Shown here: one piece after another, positions 23,479 through 30,670 of the stretch
Numbering within the stretch: position 1 is the stretch's first letter
Layout of the letters: every line of letters begins with the position of its first letter
Origin: Sphaerochaetaceae bacterium
Lineage (GTDB): Bacteria; Spirochaetota; Spirochaetia; Sphaerochaetales; Sphaerochaetaceae
Assembly: GCA_016302165.1 (NCBI GenBank)
Contig: JAEDOD010000008.1
Location: forward strand, 1-32,189
Reading direction: 5' to 3'
DNA length: 32,189 bases
Notes under the pieces: model-generated
Told to the model about the DNA's origin: nothing
Seen by the model: only the letters and a program-made list of their open reading frames with translations
The model's database searches: none
Made by a program: the position numbers and the translations under genes

Positions 23479-23484
23479 ATGTTA
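23479..23484 (-). promoter_or_regulatory. Candidate -10 of the pspF-like gene
   Basis: TAACAT on the minus strand lies six bases before the ATG at 23472. No good -35 is seen at 17 bases (CTGGTA). Confidence 0.35.
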
Positions 23485-23506
23485 CCATAATTGGTCAAAA
23501 ATACCA

Positions 23507-23530
23507 GTGTTAATTATAAAATCTAAACAC
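23507..23530. promoter_or_regulatory. Candidate enhancer site for the PspF-like activator
   Basis: An inverted repeat GTGTT (23507-23511) / AACAC (23526-23530) lies about 90 bases before the predicted pspA start, the distance at which sigma-54 activators bind. Confidence 0.35.
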
Positions 23531-23584
23531 ATGTTTTTATATTGAATACATCTATTTACTTGTGCTAAAGTATTTTGCAGAAAA

Positions 23585-23601
23585 TTGGCACGATGTTTTC
23601 A
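23585..23601 (+). promoter_or_regulatory. Sigma-54-type promoter of the psp-like operon
   Basis: TTGGCACGATGTTTTCA matches the -24 element (TTGGCAC) fully. The spacing from GG (23587-23588) to the -12 dinucleotide is the required ten bases, but that dinucleotide is TC (23599-23600) where GC is usual. The neighbouring sigma-54 activator gene supports the call. Confidence 0.6.
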
Positions 23602-23630
23602 TTTAGATTGTCACAAGGAGAAAAATAAAA

Positions 23631-24272
23631 ATGAGTATTTTTACCAGATTTAAAGACATCGTAAATTCAAACATCAATTCCCTTCTGGATAAGGCAGAGG
23701 ATCCGGAGAAGATGCTTCGCCTTATGATCGGTGAAATGGAAGACACTGTCATCGACCTTAAGACCACCACAGCAGCAAGAATGGCTGAGGCCATCAGGGT
23801 GGAGAAGAAGATGGAAGAGGCCAAGGCTACCGTCGAGAGATGGCAGCAGAGAGCTGAGCTTGCCATCGAGAAGGGCAAGGACGATATGGCCAGGGAAGCC
23901 CTTATTGAGAAGAAGCATGCTTCTGAAGCCTACGACAGGATCAGAGCAAACCTGGACAGCCTGAGAAAAGCCATCGAAGAGAGCAAAGAGGAGATCTCAA
24001 CTCTCGACGACAAGATCAAGGCAGCCAAGGATAAGCTCCAGACTCTCCAGAGGGAACAGGCAAGAGCCCAGGAAAGAAGAGACTCCTCCGTAAACCTTAA
24101 CGCCCGCTTCGAAGAGATGGAGAACAGGATCAACAGAATGAACGCCTACACCAACCTCTCTGCAGAAAAGGGAGAGAAGAGCGCTGAAGAGAAGTTCAGT
24201 GAAATGGAGAAGAACGAAGAGATCGAAATGGAGATCGAAAGAATAAAGAAAGAAAAGGGAATTGAGAAATGA
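23631..24272 (+). CDS. pspA: Phage shock protein A (PspA/IM30 family)
   Basis: The 213-aa product is nearly all helical coiled coil from start to end, beginning with the amphipathic helix SIFTRFKDIVNSNINSLLDK that binds stressed membranes. The family pattern AEDPEKMLRLMIGEMED follows. PspA and its ESCRT-III-like relatives assemble on the inner membrane when proton leakage or envelope damage occurs and, in E. coli, also inhibit PspF. AAGGAG lies ten bases before the ATG, in a leader from the sigma-54-like promoter. Its TGA overlaps the next ATG (ATGA). Confidence 0.96.
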   Translation: MSIFTRFKDIVNSNINSLLDKAEDPEKMLRLMIGEMEDTVIDLKTTTAARMAEAIRVEKKMEEAKATVERWQQRAELAIEKGKDDMAREALIEKKHASEAYDRIRANLDSLRKAIEESKEEISTLDDKIKAAKDKLQTLQREQARAQERRDSSVNLNARFEEMENRINRMNAYTNLSAEKGEKSAEEKFSEMEKNEEIEMEIERIKKEKGIEK

Positions 24273-24568
24273 CCGCAGTACTGATTTTGGCAACAATCTT
24301 CACCTTCATCATCGCCGTCACATACATCAGTGAAAAGGAGAAGACCAAGAGGCAGAAGATGAAGATCAATGCCACTCTCCGCAGTGAGGAGATGGCCAGG
24401 GGCTACCGCCCTGGAACCTACTCCTCAATGGAGGACATAGATGAGGACAGCCCTTCCCAGAACAGTGGAGAAAGAAGAATGACCAGGGAAGAGCTGGAGA
24501 AAGGAATGGCAGACCTTGATGAGAGACTTAAGAATCTGGACTCCATCATGAAAAACAAGAAAAACTGA
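24269..24568 (+). CDS. PspB-like small membrane protein
   Basis: The 99-aa protein has one N-terminal membrane helix (about 2-20, TAVLILATIFTFIIAVTYIS), a basic stretch (EKEKTKRQKMK), and a C-terminal helix likely to form a coiled coil (REELEKGMADLDERLKNLDS). This is the shape of PspB, which with PspC senses envelope stress, but it is longer than E. coli PspB (about 75 aa) and has an acidic linker in the middle. The ATG overlaps the pspA stop. Assignment rests on topology and position more than on sequence identity. Confidence 0.72.
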   Translation: MTAVLILATIFTFIIAVTYISEKEKTKRQKMKINATLRSEEMARGYRPGTYSSMEDIDEDSPSQNSGERRMTREELEKGMADLDERLKNLDSIMKNKKN

Positions 24569-24595
24569 CGAAACAAGGATTTAGGGATAAAGAAA

Positions 24596-25027
24596 ATGGC
24601 AATCAGGACAAAAAGGTGGACAAGGTCCCCAAGGGGACAGGTATTGGGAGTGGCAACAGGACTGGCAGAATGGAGGGGCTTCCCTCCTGACATCACCAGA
24701 CTTGTGGTGTTCCTCCTATTCATCTTCACAGCATTCTTCCCTGCACTTCTGGTATATCTGGCAATTGCCATCATACTTCCAGAGCAGACAAAGGCAGATA
24801 TCATTGACGATAGCGACACTTCCTATTCCTCAGATTATGCATACACAGGAAGGAGAGGAAGGAGCTTCCGCTCCTCTGGCGCAGAGGATGCCTCCTTCAG
24901 GGAGAAGTCTGACGCAGACCTGGAAAAGGAATATGAAGAACTGAAGAGAAAGGTGGAGAAAATGGAGAACGACGTCTTCGACAAGGAAAAGGAATGGGAC
25001 GCTCGCTTCAAGGACGAAACCAAGTAA
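24596..25027 (+). CDS. PspC-domain membrane protein
   Basis: The 143-aa product has a PspC domain at residues 5-62: a basic start, GQVLGVATGLAEWRGFPPDI, then TRLVVFLLFIFTAFFPALLV and YLAIAIILPEQ, with the conserved final ILP. A Ser-rich linker and a C-terminal coiled coil (EKEYEELKRKVEKMENDVFD) follow, which could pair with the PspB-like protein as leucine-zipper regions do in E. coli. In that system PspB and PspC draw PspA off PspF during membrane stress. It lies 27 bases after the PspB-like gene in the same operon. Confidence 0.9.
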   Translation: MAIRTKRWTRSPRGQVLGVATGLAEWRGFPPDITRLVVFLLFIFTAFFPALLVYLAIAIILPEQTKADIIDDSDTSYSSDYAYTGRRGRSFRSSGAEDASFREKSDADLEKEYEELKRKVEKMENDVFDKEKEWDARFKDETK

Positions 25028-25051
25028 TCTGAATCTGTAACGGAGCTATAT

Positions 25052-25993
25052 ATGAAGAGAACAATGTTCTCGCTTACTCTGCTCCTCATCCTGTCGGTGG
25101 CCTTATCCGGCTGCTCGATAGTGGGGAGCAGAATCTCTCATGCCCTGGGAGACGAGGAAAACTACATCATGAACGAAGAAATCATTACTGAAAAGGTGGA
25201 AAGCATAGACATAGACTGGAGAGTGGGAAAGGTCTCCATAACACCTTGGGACGGGGAAGACATAGTCGTAAAGGAGAAAAGCGACACCACCCTTACATCC
25301 AGGACAAAGATGAGGGTCAGGAACCAGGACGGGAACCTTACGATCGAAGATACAGCAAAAGGGGTGTGGCTTCTTCCTCTTCTATTCAAGAAGGACCTGG
25401 AAGTGATGGTCCCCAGAGAAACTGACCTGAGAATAGTGGACGTGAAGGCAACCTCCTCTTCTGTCTACATCTCAGAGCTTTCTGTAATGGACGTGAACAT
25501 AGAGTCTACTTCGGGAGACATAGTGCTGGACGAAATGAAGGTGGTAGGAAACACAAGCCTAAAAAGCGCATCAGGAAAGATTGATGCCGACATGAAGGCA
25601 GGAGTAAGCTTCAAGGCCGAGACAGCCTCAGGTTCCATCAAAACCAACATAAGCGAATCTCTCACAACACTAGATGCAAAAAGCGCTTCCGGAAGCCTCA
25701 ATATCGCTGTCAAGGACACAGAAAGGATCAACACACTCTCCGCCTCCGGCAAGGTTGAGCTTACTGTAGAGGGAAAGTGCAGCTCAATAGATGCCGTCTC
25801 ATCCTCCGGCGGGGTGAAGCTGAACCTGGGAGAAGCCACCACAGGCTTCCTGATGACAGCCTCCTCCACTTCAGGCCGTGTCCAGTGCGACTTCCCCTCC
25901 TCCGTAATCGGAGACCAATACACCTGGGGTGACGGCTCCACGAAGATCAGGCTCCGTTCCACTTCAGGAAGAGTGCATGCAGCAAGGGCTTGA
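25052..25993 (+). CDS. DUF4097-type beta-helix lipoprotein
   Basis: The 313-aa product begins with a lipoprotein signal peptide (FSLTLLLILSVALSGC, acylated Cys 21) and so should be anchored in the envelope by LspA processing. The mature part is a DUF4097-like right-handed beta-helix with a repeated turn S-A/S-S-G-x-hydrophobic: KSASGKIDAD, TASGSIKTN, KSASGSLNIAV, LSASGKVEL, SSSGGVKLN and STSGRVQCD. Function is unknown; DUF4097 proteins are often encoded with PspC-domain proteins. GGAG lies six bases before the ATG. It is the last gene of the operon and a terminator follows 16 bases later. Confidence 0.85.
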   Translation: MKRTMFSLTLLLILSVALSGCSIVGSRISHALGDEENYIMNEEIITEKVESIDIDWRVGKVSITPWDGEDIVVKEKSDTTLTSRTKMRVRNQDGNLTIEDTAKGVWLLPLLFKKDLEVMVPRETDLRIVDVKATSSSVYISELSVMDVNIESTSGDIVLDEMKVVGNTSLKSASGKIDADMKAGVSFKAETASGSIKTNISESLTTLDAKSASGSLNIAVKDTERINTLSASGKVELTVEGKCSSIDAVSSSGGVKLNLGEATTGFLMTASSTSGRVQCDFPSSVIGDQYTWGDGSTKIRLRSTSGRVHAARA

Positions 25994-26009
25994 TGCCATC
26001 CTATATTTT

Positions 26010-26047
26010 CTCCTCCATGGCTGACCACGCCTGGAGGAGTTTTCTTT
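26010..26047 (+). terminator. Terminator of the psp-like operon
   Basis: An eight-pair stem CTCCTCCA (26010-26017) / TGGAGGAG (26032-26039) with a 14-base loop is followed by TTTTCTTT. Confidence 0.8.
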
Positions 26048-26076
26048 CCACAGGCAATTGGGTCCGGCGCTTATAG

Positions 26077-26100
26077 CCATAACAGGCGATGAGTGATAAT
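26077..26100 (+). promoter_or_regulatory. Candidate aspS -10 region
   Basis: GATAAT (26095-26100) lies about 28 bases before the aspS start with AAGGAG between; the -35 at 17-18 bases is poor. A promoter is expected here because a terminator closes the operon upstream. Confidence 0.3.
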
Positions 26101-26127
26101 ATTTCCTTACTCCAAGGAGATACTTTT

Positions 26128-27921
26128 ATGGAAGAAGCTTTCATGCAGAGGACAGTCACCTGCGGAGCCCTCAGGGCAAGTGACGAAGGAAAGACTGTCA
26201 TCCTCAACGGATGGGTCCACAGCGACAGAAACCATGGCGCCATCCATTTCATCAACCTCCGCGACAGATATGGCCAGACCCAGGTGGTCGTAGATGACGA
26301 CGCATCACCTGAACTCCAGAAGAAGGCCCAGGAACTTAAGCTTGAGTACTGCATTGCGGTAAAGGGAAAAGTAAGAAGAAGACCTGACTCCATGATCAAT
26401 GGCGACATGGCTACAGGTGAAATAGAGATCAAGGCAGAAGATATCCAGATTCTCAGCCAGTGTGCCACCCTGCCCTTCATGATTGAAGACGAGAACAATG
26501 CCAGGGAGGACCTGAGATTGAAGTACAGGTTCCTGGACCTGAGATGCAAGGGCATGCAGGACAGGATCAGACTTCGCCATGAAGTTGTAAGGTCCATAAG
26601 GGAATACTTCTACAAGACAGATTTCTATGAAATCGAGACACCTACCCTTATCAGAAGCACTCCCGAGGGTGCAAGAGACTTCCTGGTTCCATCAAGAATC
26701 TATCCTGGAAAGTTCTTTGCCCTTCCACAGTCACCTCAGCTTTATAAGCAGATCCTTATGGTCTCCGGCTTCGACAAATATTTCCAGATTGCAAGATGCT
26801 ACCGTGACGAGGACCCAAGAGGAGACAGACAGCTGGAGTTCACTCAGCTGGACGTTGAGATGAGCTTTGTAAAGAGAGACGATGTACTGGCTCTGATGGA
26901 GGACCTTTTCGGTTATGTCTTCAAGGATGTGATGGATATCGAGCTTCCTCATACATTCAGAAGGCTTACATACCATGAAGCCATGAATACCTATGGCTGT
27001 GACAAGCCGGATTTAAGGTATGGCCTTGAGATCCATGATGCAGCACCTTTTGCAAAGGTCTCCACCTTCGGTCTCTTCCAGGACACTCTCAACAATAATG
27101 GATTCATCAAGTATCTGGTCGCTCCAAAGACAGAAGGCAAGGACTTCACCAGAAAGTACATCACAGAGCTGGAGGATGCAGCCAAGATCTACGGAGCAAA
27201 GGGTCTCTGCTGGATGAAGGTGGACGGAGAGACACTTAATGGCGGTGTCTCAAAGTATTTTGCCGGAAACGAGAAGGTGGTATTGGAGGAAACAGGAGCC
27301 AAGAGCGGCGACATGATCCTTATGGTCGCCCTGGACAACTGGAAGAAGTGCTGCAACAGTATGGATGCAATCCGCCGTAAGCTGGCTTCTGACCTTAATC
27401 TCATCCAGCCAGGCTTCGCCTTCTGCTGGATCATCGACTTCCCTCTCTTCGAATACAACGAGGACGAAGGACACTGGGAAGCTGCACACCACATGTTCAG
27501 CATGCCTCAGGTAGAATATCTGGATACCCTTGAGTCAGATCCAGGCTCAGTGAAGGGAGACCTGTATGACCTGGTCCTCAACGGCTACGAGCTTGCTTCC
27601 GGTTCCATAAGAATCCACGACATCGAGCTTCAGAAGAGAATCTTCAGAATCTGCAACATCCCAGACGATGTGGCACAGCAGAAGTTCGGATTCCTTCTTG
27701 ATGCCTTCAAGTTCTCCCCACCTCCACACGGAGGAATCGCTCCTGGAGTGGACAGACTGTGCATGATCCTTGCAGGTCAGAGCTCCATCAAGGAGGTCAT
27801 AGCCTTCCCCAAGGGAACCGCAGCCTCCTCACCAATGGACAACTCTCCTAACTGGGTTGAAGACAAGCAGCTTGAGGAGCTTGGACTTCTTATCGACGAG
27901 AAGAAGAGAACAACAAAGTAA
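26128..27921 (+). CDS. aspS: Aspartyl-tRNA synthetase
   Basis: AspS charges tRNA-Asp in the cytosol. The 597-aa product has the bacterial-type layout: an N-terminal OB-fold anticodon-binding domain (TVILNGWVHSDRNHGAIHFI, then NLRDRYGQTQVV), and a class II catalytic domain with motif 2 CYRDEDPRGDRQLEFTQLD and motif 3 GGIAPGVDRLCMIL. A GAD insertion (about residues 300-420) marks bacterial enzymes. ATG 26128 is chosen because AAGGAG lies eight bases before it; an in-frame ATG at 26089 has none. Whether it is discriminating or also charges tRNA-Asn cannot be settled from this window. Confidence 0.97.
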   Translation: MEEAFMQRTVTCGALRASDEGKTVILNGWVHSDRNHGAIHFINLRDRYGQTQVVVDDDASPELQKKAQELKLEYCIAVKGKVRRRPDSMINGDMATGEIEIKAEDIQILSQCATLPFMIEDENNAREDLRLKYRFLDLRCKGMQDRIRLRHEVVRSIREYFYKTDFYEIETPTLIRSTPEGARDFLVPSRIYPGKFFALPQSPQLYKQILMVSGFDKYFQIARCYRDEDPRGDRQLEFTQLDVEMSFVKRDDVLALMEDLFGYVFKDVMDIELPHTFRRLTYHEAMNTYGCDKPDLRYGLEIHDAAPFAKVSTFGLFQDTLNNNGFIKYLVAPKTEGKDFTRKYITELEDAAKIYGAKGLCWMKVDGETLNGGVSKYFAGNEKVVLEETGAKSGDMILMVALDNWKKCCNSMDAIRRKLASDLNLIQPGFAFCWIIDFPLFEYNEDEGHWEAAHHMFSMPQVEYLDTLESDPGSVKGDLYDLVLNGYELASGSIRIHDIELQKRIFRICNIPDDVAQQKFGFLLDAFKFSPPPHGGIAPGVDRLCMILAGQSSIKEVIAFPKGTAASSPMDNSPNWVEDKQLEELGLLIDEKKRTTK

Positions 27922-27926
27922 CATCT

Positions 27927-27953
27927 CTCCGGAGCCACGCTCCGGAGTTTTTT
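27927..27953 (+). terminator. Terminator of aspS
   Basis: A perfect nine-pair stem CTCCGGAGC/GCTCCGGAG with the three-base loop CAC is followed by six T, starting six bases past the aspS stop. Confidence 0.93.
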
Positions 27954-27997
27954 GTTTACAGCAGCCACCCCAAAACTTGATACAGACTTTCTCTTCA

Positions 27998-28045
27998 TAG
28001 TGGGAATATATGGCCGTCAGTGTGGATAGTTGACCTTTCCCACTA
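27998..28045. repeat. Spaced inverted repeat before the osmC-like gene
   Basis: TAGTGGGAA (27998-28006) is repeated inverted as TTCCCACTA (28037-28045) with 30 bases between. The right arm ends at the -35 of the osmC-like promoter. Confidence 0.4.
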
Positions 28046-28072
28046 GCCAAAAGAAAAGACAGAAGCCATAAT
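28044..28072 (+). promoter_or_regulatory. Promoter of the osmC-like gene
   Basis: TAGCCA (28044-28049) is followed after 17 bases by CATAAT (28067-28072), then six bases to the ATG. Confidence 0.5.
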
Positions 28073-28078
28073 TTCCAT

Positions 28079-28465
28079 ATGATCAGAACAGCAACAGGAC
28101 ACTTTACGGAAAAGGAGAGATTCTTCATCACTCCTGATGGAACAAAGCATGAATACAAGGATGGCTCAGGCCCCTACGAATATCTGATGGGAGCTCTGGC
28201 AGGCTGCTTCTACTCCACTCTGGCCTCCATGGAGAGAAAAGGGGAATGGAAGGAAGTTTCCATTACAGCCAATGGAATTAAGCGTACTGTAGTGCCTACC
28301 ACCCTTGAGCACACTTCCCTTGAAATAGTAGGAAAGGGCATAAGTGACAAGGATGAATTTGAAATGCTGGTGAAGAAGACAGCAGAGGAATGCTCTGTCT
28401 TCCAGACCATTTCAAAGGTCAGCGCCATGGATGTGGTGGTAAGATTCGAGGACGACGAAGAGTAA
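28079..28465 (+). CDS. OsmC/Ohr-family protein
   Basis: The 128-aa product has the OsmC fold pattern: an N-terminal beta region, GPYEYLMGALAGCFYSTLAS with the first redox cysteine (C43), and the second cysteine in EECSVFQTISKV (C105). Family members reduce organic hydroperoxides with these two cysteines; some are uncharacterised sulfur-handling proteins, so the exact peroxide substrate is unknown. It is cytosolic. There is no ribosome binding site before the ATG, which sits six bases after CATAAT. The next gene starts one base past its stop. Confidence 0.88.
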   Translation: MIRTATGHFTEKERFFITPDGTKHEYKDGSGPYEYLMGALAGCFYSTLASMERKGEWKEVSITANGIKRTVVPTTLEHTSLEIVGKGISDKDEFEMLVKKTAEECSVFQTISKVSAMDVVVRFEDDEE

Positions 28466-28466
28466 G

Positions 28467-28979
28467 ATGTCTGGAGCACTGGAAAAGATTGAAATCTTCT
28501 CTGCCTTCCGTAAGGCCATGCTGGACTACTTCTCCACCTATGGAGAAGAGGAGAAGCATAGACGGAAATCCACAGTAAGCCATAGGATTGCCGTCAATCT
28601 TTCCCGTCACTTCTCTCCCTCCTGCAAAATAGATATAGATATCAATTCCACAGATATTCTGGTGGAGGAGGATGGCTCCGTACTTCTTGCCGTCTTCTGG
28701 TCCTCCACTTATCTGACGCAAAGCGAAAAAGACAAGGCCCAGCATTTCCATATAGAGAAAAAGCCGGTACTGACCCTGGCCTTCTCCATGCTGGAGGATA
28801 AGGACTACATCCTGGTCTACAGATTCGAGAAGGAATACCTGGAATATCTCCACATCAACAAGGAGGATTTCAGCGAAAATCTTCTGAAGCGCTGCCTGAT
28901 AGAAGACAAGAAGGACTCCGACCAGCTTCTACTGGACATAAGGAAGAAAAGGACCAGAAAGACAAGGAAGGAAAGCTAG
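28467..28979 (+). CDS. Hypothetical protein, possible degenerate nuclease-like fold
   Basis: The 170-aa protein is soluble with a very basic C terminus (DIRKKRTRKTRKES). I do not recognise the family. A central stretch DINSTDILVEEDGSVLLAVF has the acidic-turn-hydrophobic-strand shape of PD-(D/E)xK nuclease cores, but the following E-x-K is absent (AVFWSS), so any nuclease link is weak inference. The ATG is one base past the osmC-like stop, which implies one transcript. Its TAG overlaps the TAG of the convergent DUF6062 gene at CTAG. Confidence 0.7.
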   Translation: MSGALEKIEIFSAFRKAMLDYFSTYGEEEKHRRKSTVSHRIAVNLSRHFSPSCKIDIDINSTDILVEEDGSVLLAVFWSSTYLTQSEKDKAQHFHIEKKPVLTLAFSMLEDKDYILVYRFEKEYLEYLHINKEDFSENLLKRCLIEDKKDSDQLLLDIRKKRTRKTRKES

Positions 28980-29725
28980 ATTCTGCTCTTCTTTCCTTTT
29001 ACAGGATCCAGGACCCTGGCCTTTCCCACCACCTTCTCCACAGCCCTTTTGTGGGCATCCTCAGCTCCGTTCCAAGGTTTATCCTTATTCTCGCTCTTAT
29101 ACTTCTGAGTCATCCACCAGTCATCCTTCCTTACTCTCTCCAGATTCCTTTCCAGAAGAGAGAAAAGATCCTGAAGGAAAGAAAGGAGTGAAGGACCTGA
29201 GAGAGGCTCTCCCCTGTTCTCTGACAGCAGGGCTGTGTGGTGCATACATAGCCCCTTTGAGGAATTGAAGAAGGAACGGAAGGCGCTGTCCTCATTCCAG
29301 AGGGATGCTATGGTATAGAGATAACGGTCCTCCCTGTCCTTCATACGGGAGCAGATGAGGCACCCCTTCTCCCTTTCTGACAAGGCAGAACGGAAGCCTT
29401 CTGCAGCCTTAAGGGCCTTTCTTGCATTTCCAGCCTTCTTTATGGAAGTGAAGTAAGGAGAAAAGATTTCCTGGTCCTTTCCGTAGTATGTATCCATAAG
29501 AAGGGCAAGGCTCTGAGGCTTTCCCTCCTTGGAAAGAAGAATGAAGTGATAAGGGCAGAATCCATTTTCGTTGGTCTCCACCCTAACTTCAGGTGTCATG
29601 ATGGCTGAGGAAAGGTAGTAGGATAAGGCATCCTTCTCAGCCTTTTCCATAAGTGTGCAAACTGGGCACTCGTCAGAGGCCCTGAATGCATCCCACACTG
29701 GAATTGTCTCAAGAACTATCTTCAC
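28976..29725 (-). CDS. DUF6062-type cysteine-rich protein
   Basis: The 249-aa protein has two copies of a metal-binding pattern: C20-x2-C23 with C57-x2-H60, and C122-x2-C125 with C160 and H162/H163. The first and second pairs are 37 and 38 residues apart, so the protein looks like an internal duplication of a zinc-binding helical module. I place it in DUF6062 from the MxxxLETIPVWDAFRxxxECPVC start; no function is established. The C terminus is basic. GTG 29725 overlaps the TGA of the transketolase gene (GTGA), so it is translated with the operon. Confidence 0.78.
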   Translation of the reverse strand: MKIVLETIPVWDAFRASDECPVCTLMEKAEKDALSYYLSSAIMTPEVRVETNENGFCPYHFILLSKEGKPQSLALLMDTYYGKDQEIFSPYFTSIKKAGNARKALKAAEGFRSALSEREKGCLICSRMKDREDRYLYTIASLWNEDSAFRSFFNSSKGLCMHHTALLSENRGEPLSGPSLLSFLQDLFSLLERNLERVRKDDWWMTQKYKSENKDKPWNGAEDAHKRAVEKVVGKARVLDPVKGKKSRI

Positions 29726-30669
29726 GCCAGAAGATCCATTGCAGCCTTTGCTACTCTTTCGCCTGTGAAGCCGAAAGCATCCTTCAGGTAGGCAAGATTT
29801 CCAACTTCACCAAACCTTTCCCCTACGTTCACAAAGCCCATCTTCACAGGATTTGTGGTGACAAGATATCCGGCAACCATTTCGCCGACTCCTCCGGCAT
29901 ATCTGCCGTTTTCGCATACCAGCACCCTGCCGCAGCGCTTGGCGATTCTATCCAGAAGCTCTGTATCCAATGGTCTTACAGTGTGGAGGTCCACAACTGT
30001 TGCATCGATTCCCTTTTCCTTAAGGATGGAAGCGGCTTCCATGGCTGCGTCCACCATTACAATTCCTGTGGCAACTATTGCCACGTCCTTGCCTTGAAGC
30101 AGCTCGATGCCCTTACCAAGCTTTATTTCATCCTCCAGGGAGTAGCGGAAGTTGATTCCCTTTCTTGGAGTTCTGATATATGCGTTCTTTCCAGACTTGT
30201 AGACCTGCCAGGTAAGGTCATAGAGAGACTGGGCGTCGCTAGGCTCAATAATGACGAAATCTGGGATCTGCCTCATAAGTGCAATATCCTCGAAGGGCAT
30301 ATGGGTTCCACCGTTGTACTGGGCTGTAATTCCAGGGTCGGATCCTATGCAGATGGCTCTCTGATGGGTGTAGCCAAGGGAAATGAAGAGCTGGTCATAG
30401 TCACGGCGTGACATGAAGCAGCCGAAGGAATGGATAAAGGGCACAAGGCCTACGCTGGATAGACCTGCAGCCACTCCCACCATGTTGGCTTCAGCGATGC
30501 CTGCATTGAAGAATCTGTCAGGAAACTCCTTCTGGAAGGAAGTGGAGCCGATGCAGGAGGAAAGGTCTGAATCTACAAACACCACCCTGTCGTCTGTCTT
30601 GGCGATATCGATGGCTGCACCGATCACTGCTTCCTTGTAATGACTGAAATCATGTGCATCTCTCTTCAT
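29722..30669 (-). CDS. Transketolase, C-terminal subunit (split form)
   Basis: The 315-aa product equals the pyrimidine-binding and C-terminal domains of transketolase: VDSDLSSCIGSTSFQKEFPD, FFNAGIAEANMVGVAAGLSS with the glutamate that activates thiamine diphosphate, and the C-terminal Rossmann-like domain (VCENGRYAGGVGEMVAGYLV). It works with the N-terminal half encoded just upstream to move two-carbon units between sugar phosphates. A GGAGGG site lies before the ATG. Split transketolases are common in Clostridia, spirochaetes and archaea; a role with other substrates, as in some operon-linked paralogues, is possible. Confidence 0.94.
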   Translation of the reverse strand: MKRDAHDFSHYKEAVIGAAIDIAKTDDRVVFVDSDLSSCIGSTSFQKEFPDRFFNAGIAEANMVGVAAGLSSVGLVPFIHSFGCFMSRRDYDQLFISLGYTHQRAICIGSDPGITAQYNGGTHMPFEDIALMRQIPDFVIIEPSDAQSLYDLTWQVYKSGKNAYIRTPRKGINFRYSLEDEIKLGKGIELLQGKDVAIVATGIVMVDAAMEAASILKEKGIDATVVDLHTVRPLDTELLDRIAKRCGRVLVCENGRYAGGVGEMVAGYLVTTNPVKMGFVNVGERFGEVGNLAYLKDAFGFTGERVAKAAMDLLA

Positions 30670-30670
30670 T

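Noticed and set aside
26040..26127. Possible T-box leader before aspS
   Set aside because: The conserved T-box antiterminator sequence (TGGNACCGCG) is absent; the hairpin at 26010-26047 is better read as the end of the psp-like operon.
28467..28979. Toxin-antitoxin or restriction function for the 170-aa protein
   Set aside because: No partner gene of toxin-antitoxin type is present and the catalytic E-x-K of PD-(D/E)xK enzymes is missing.
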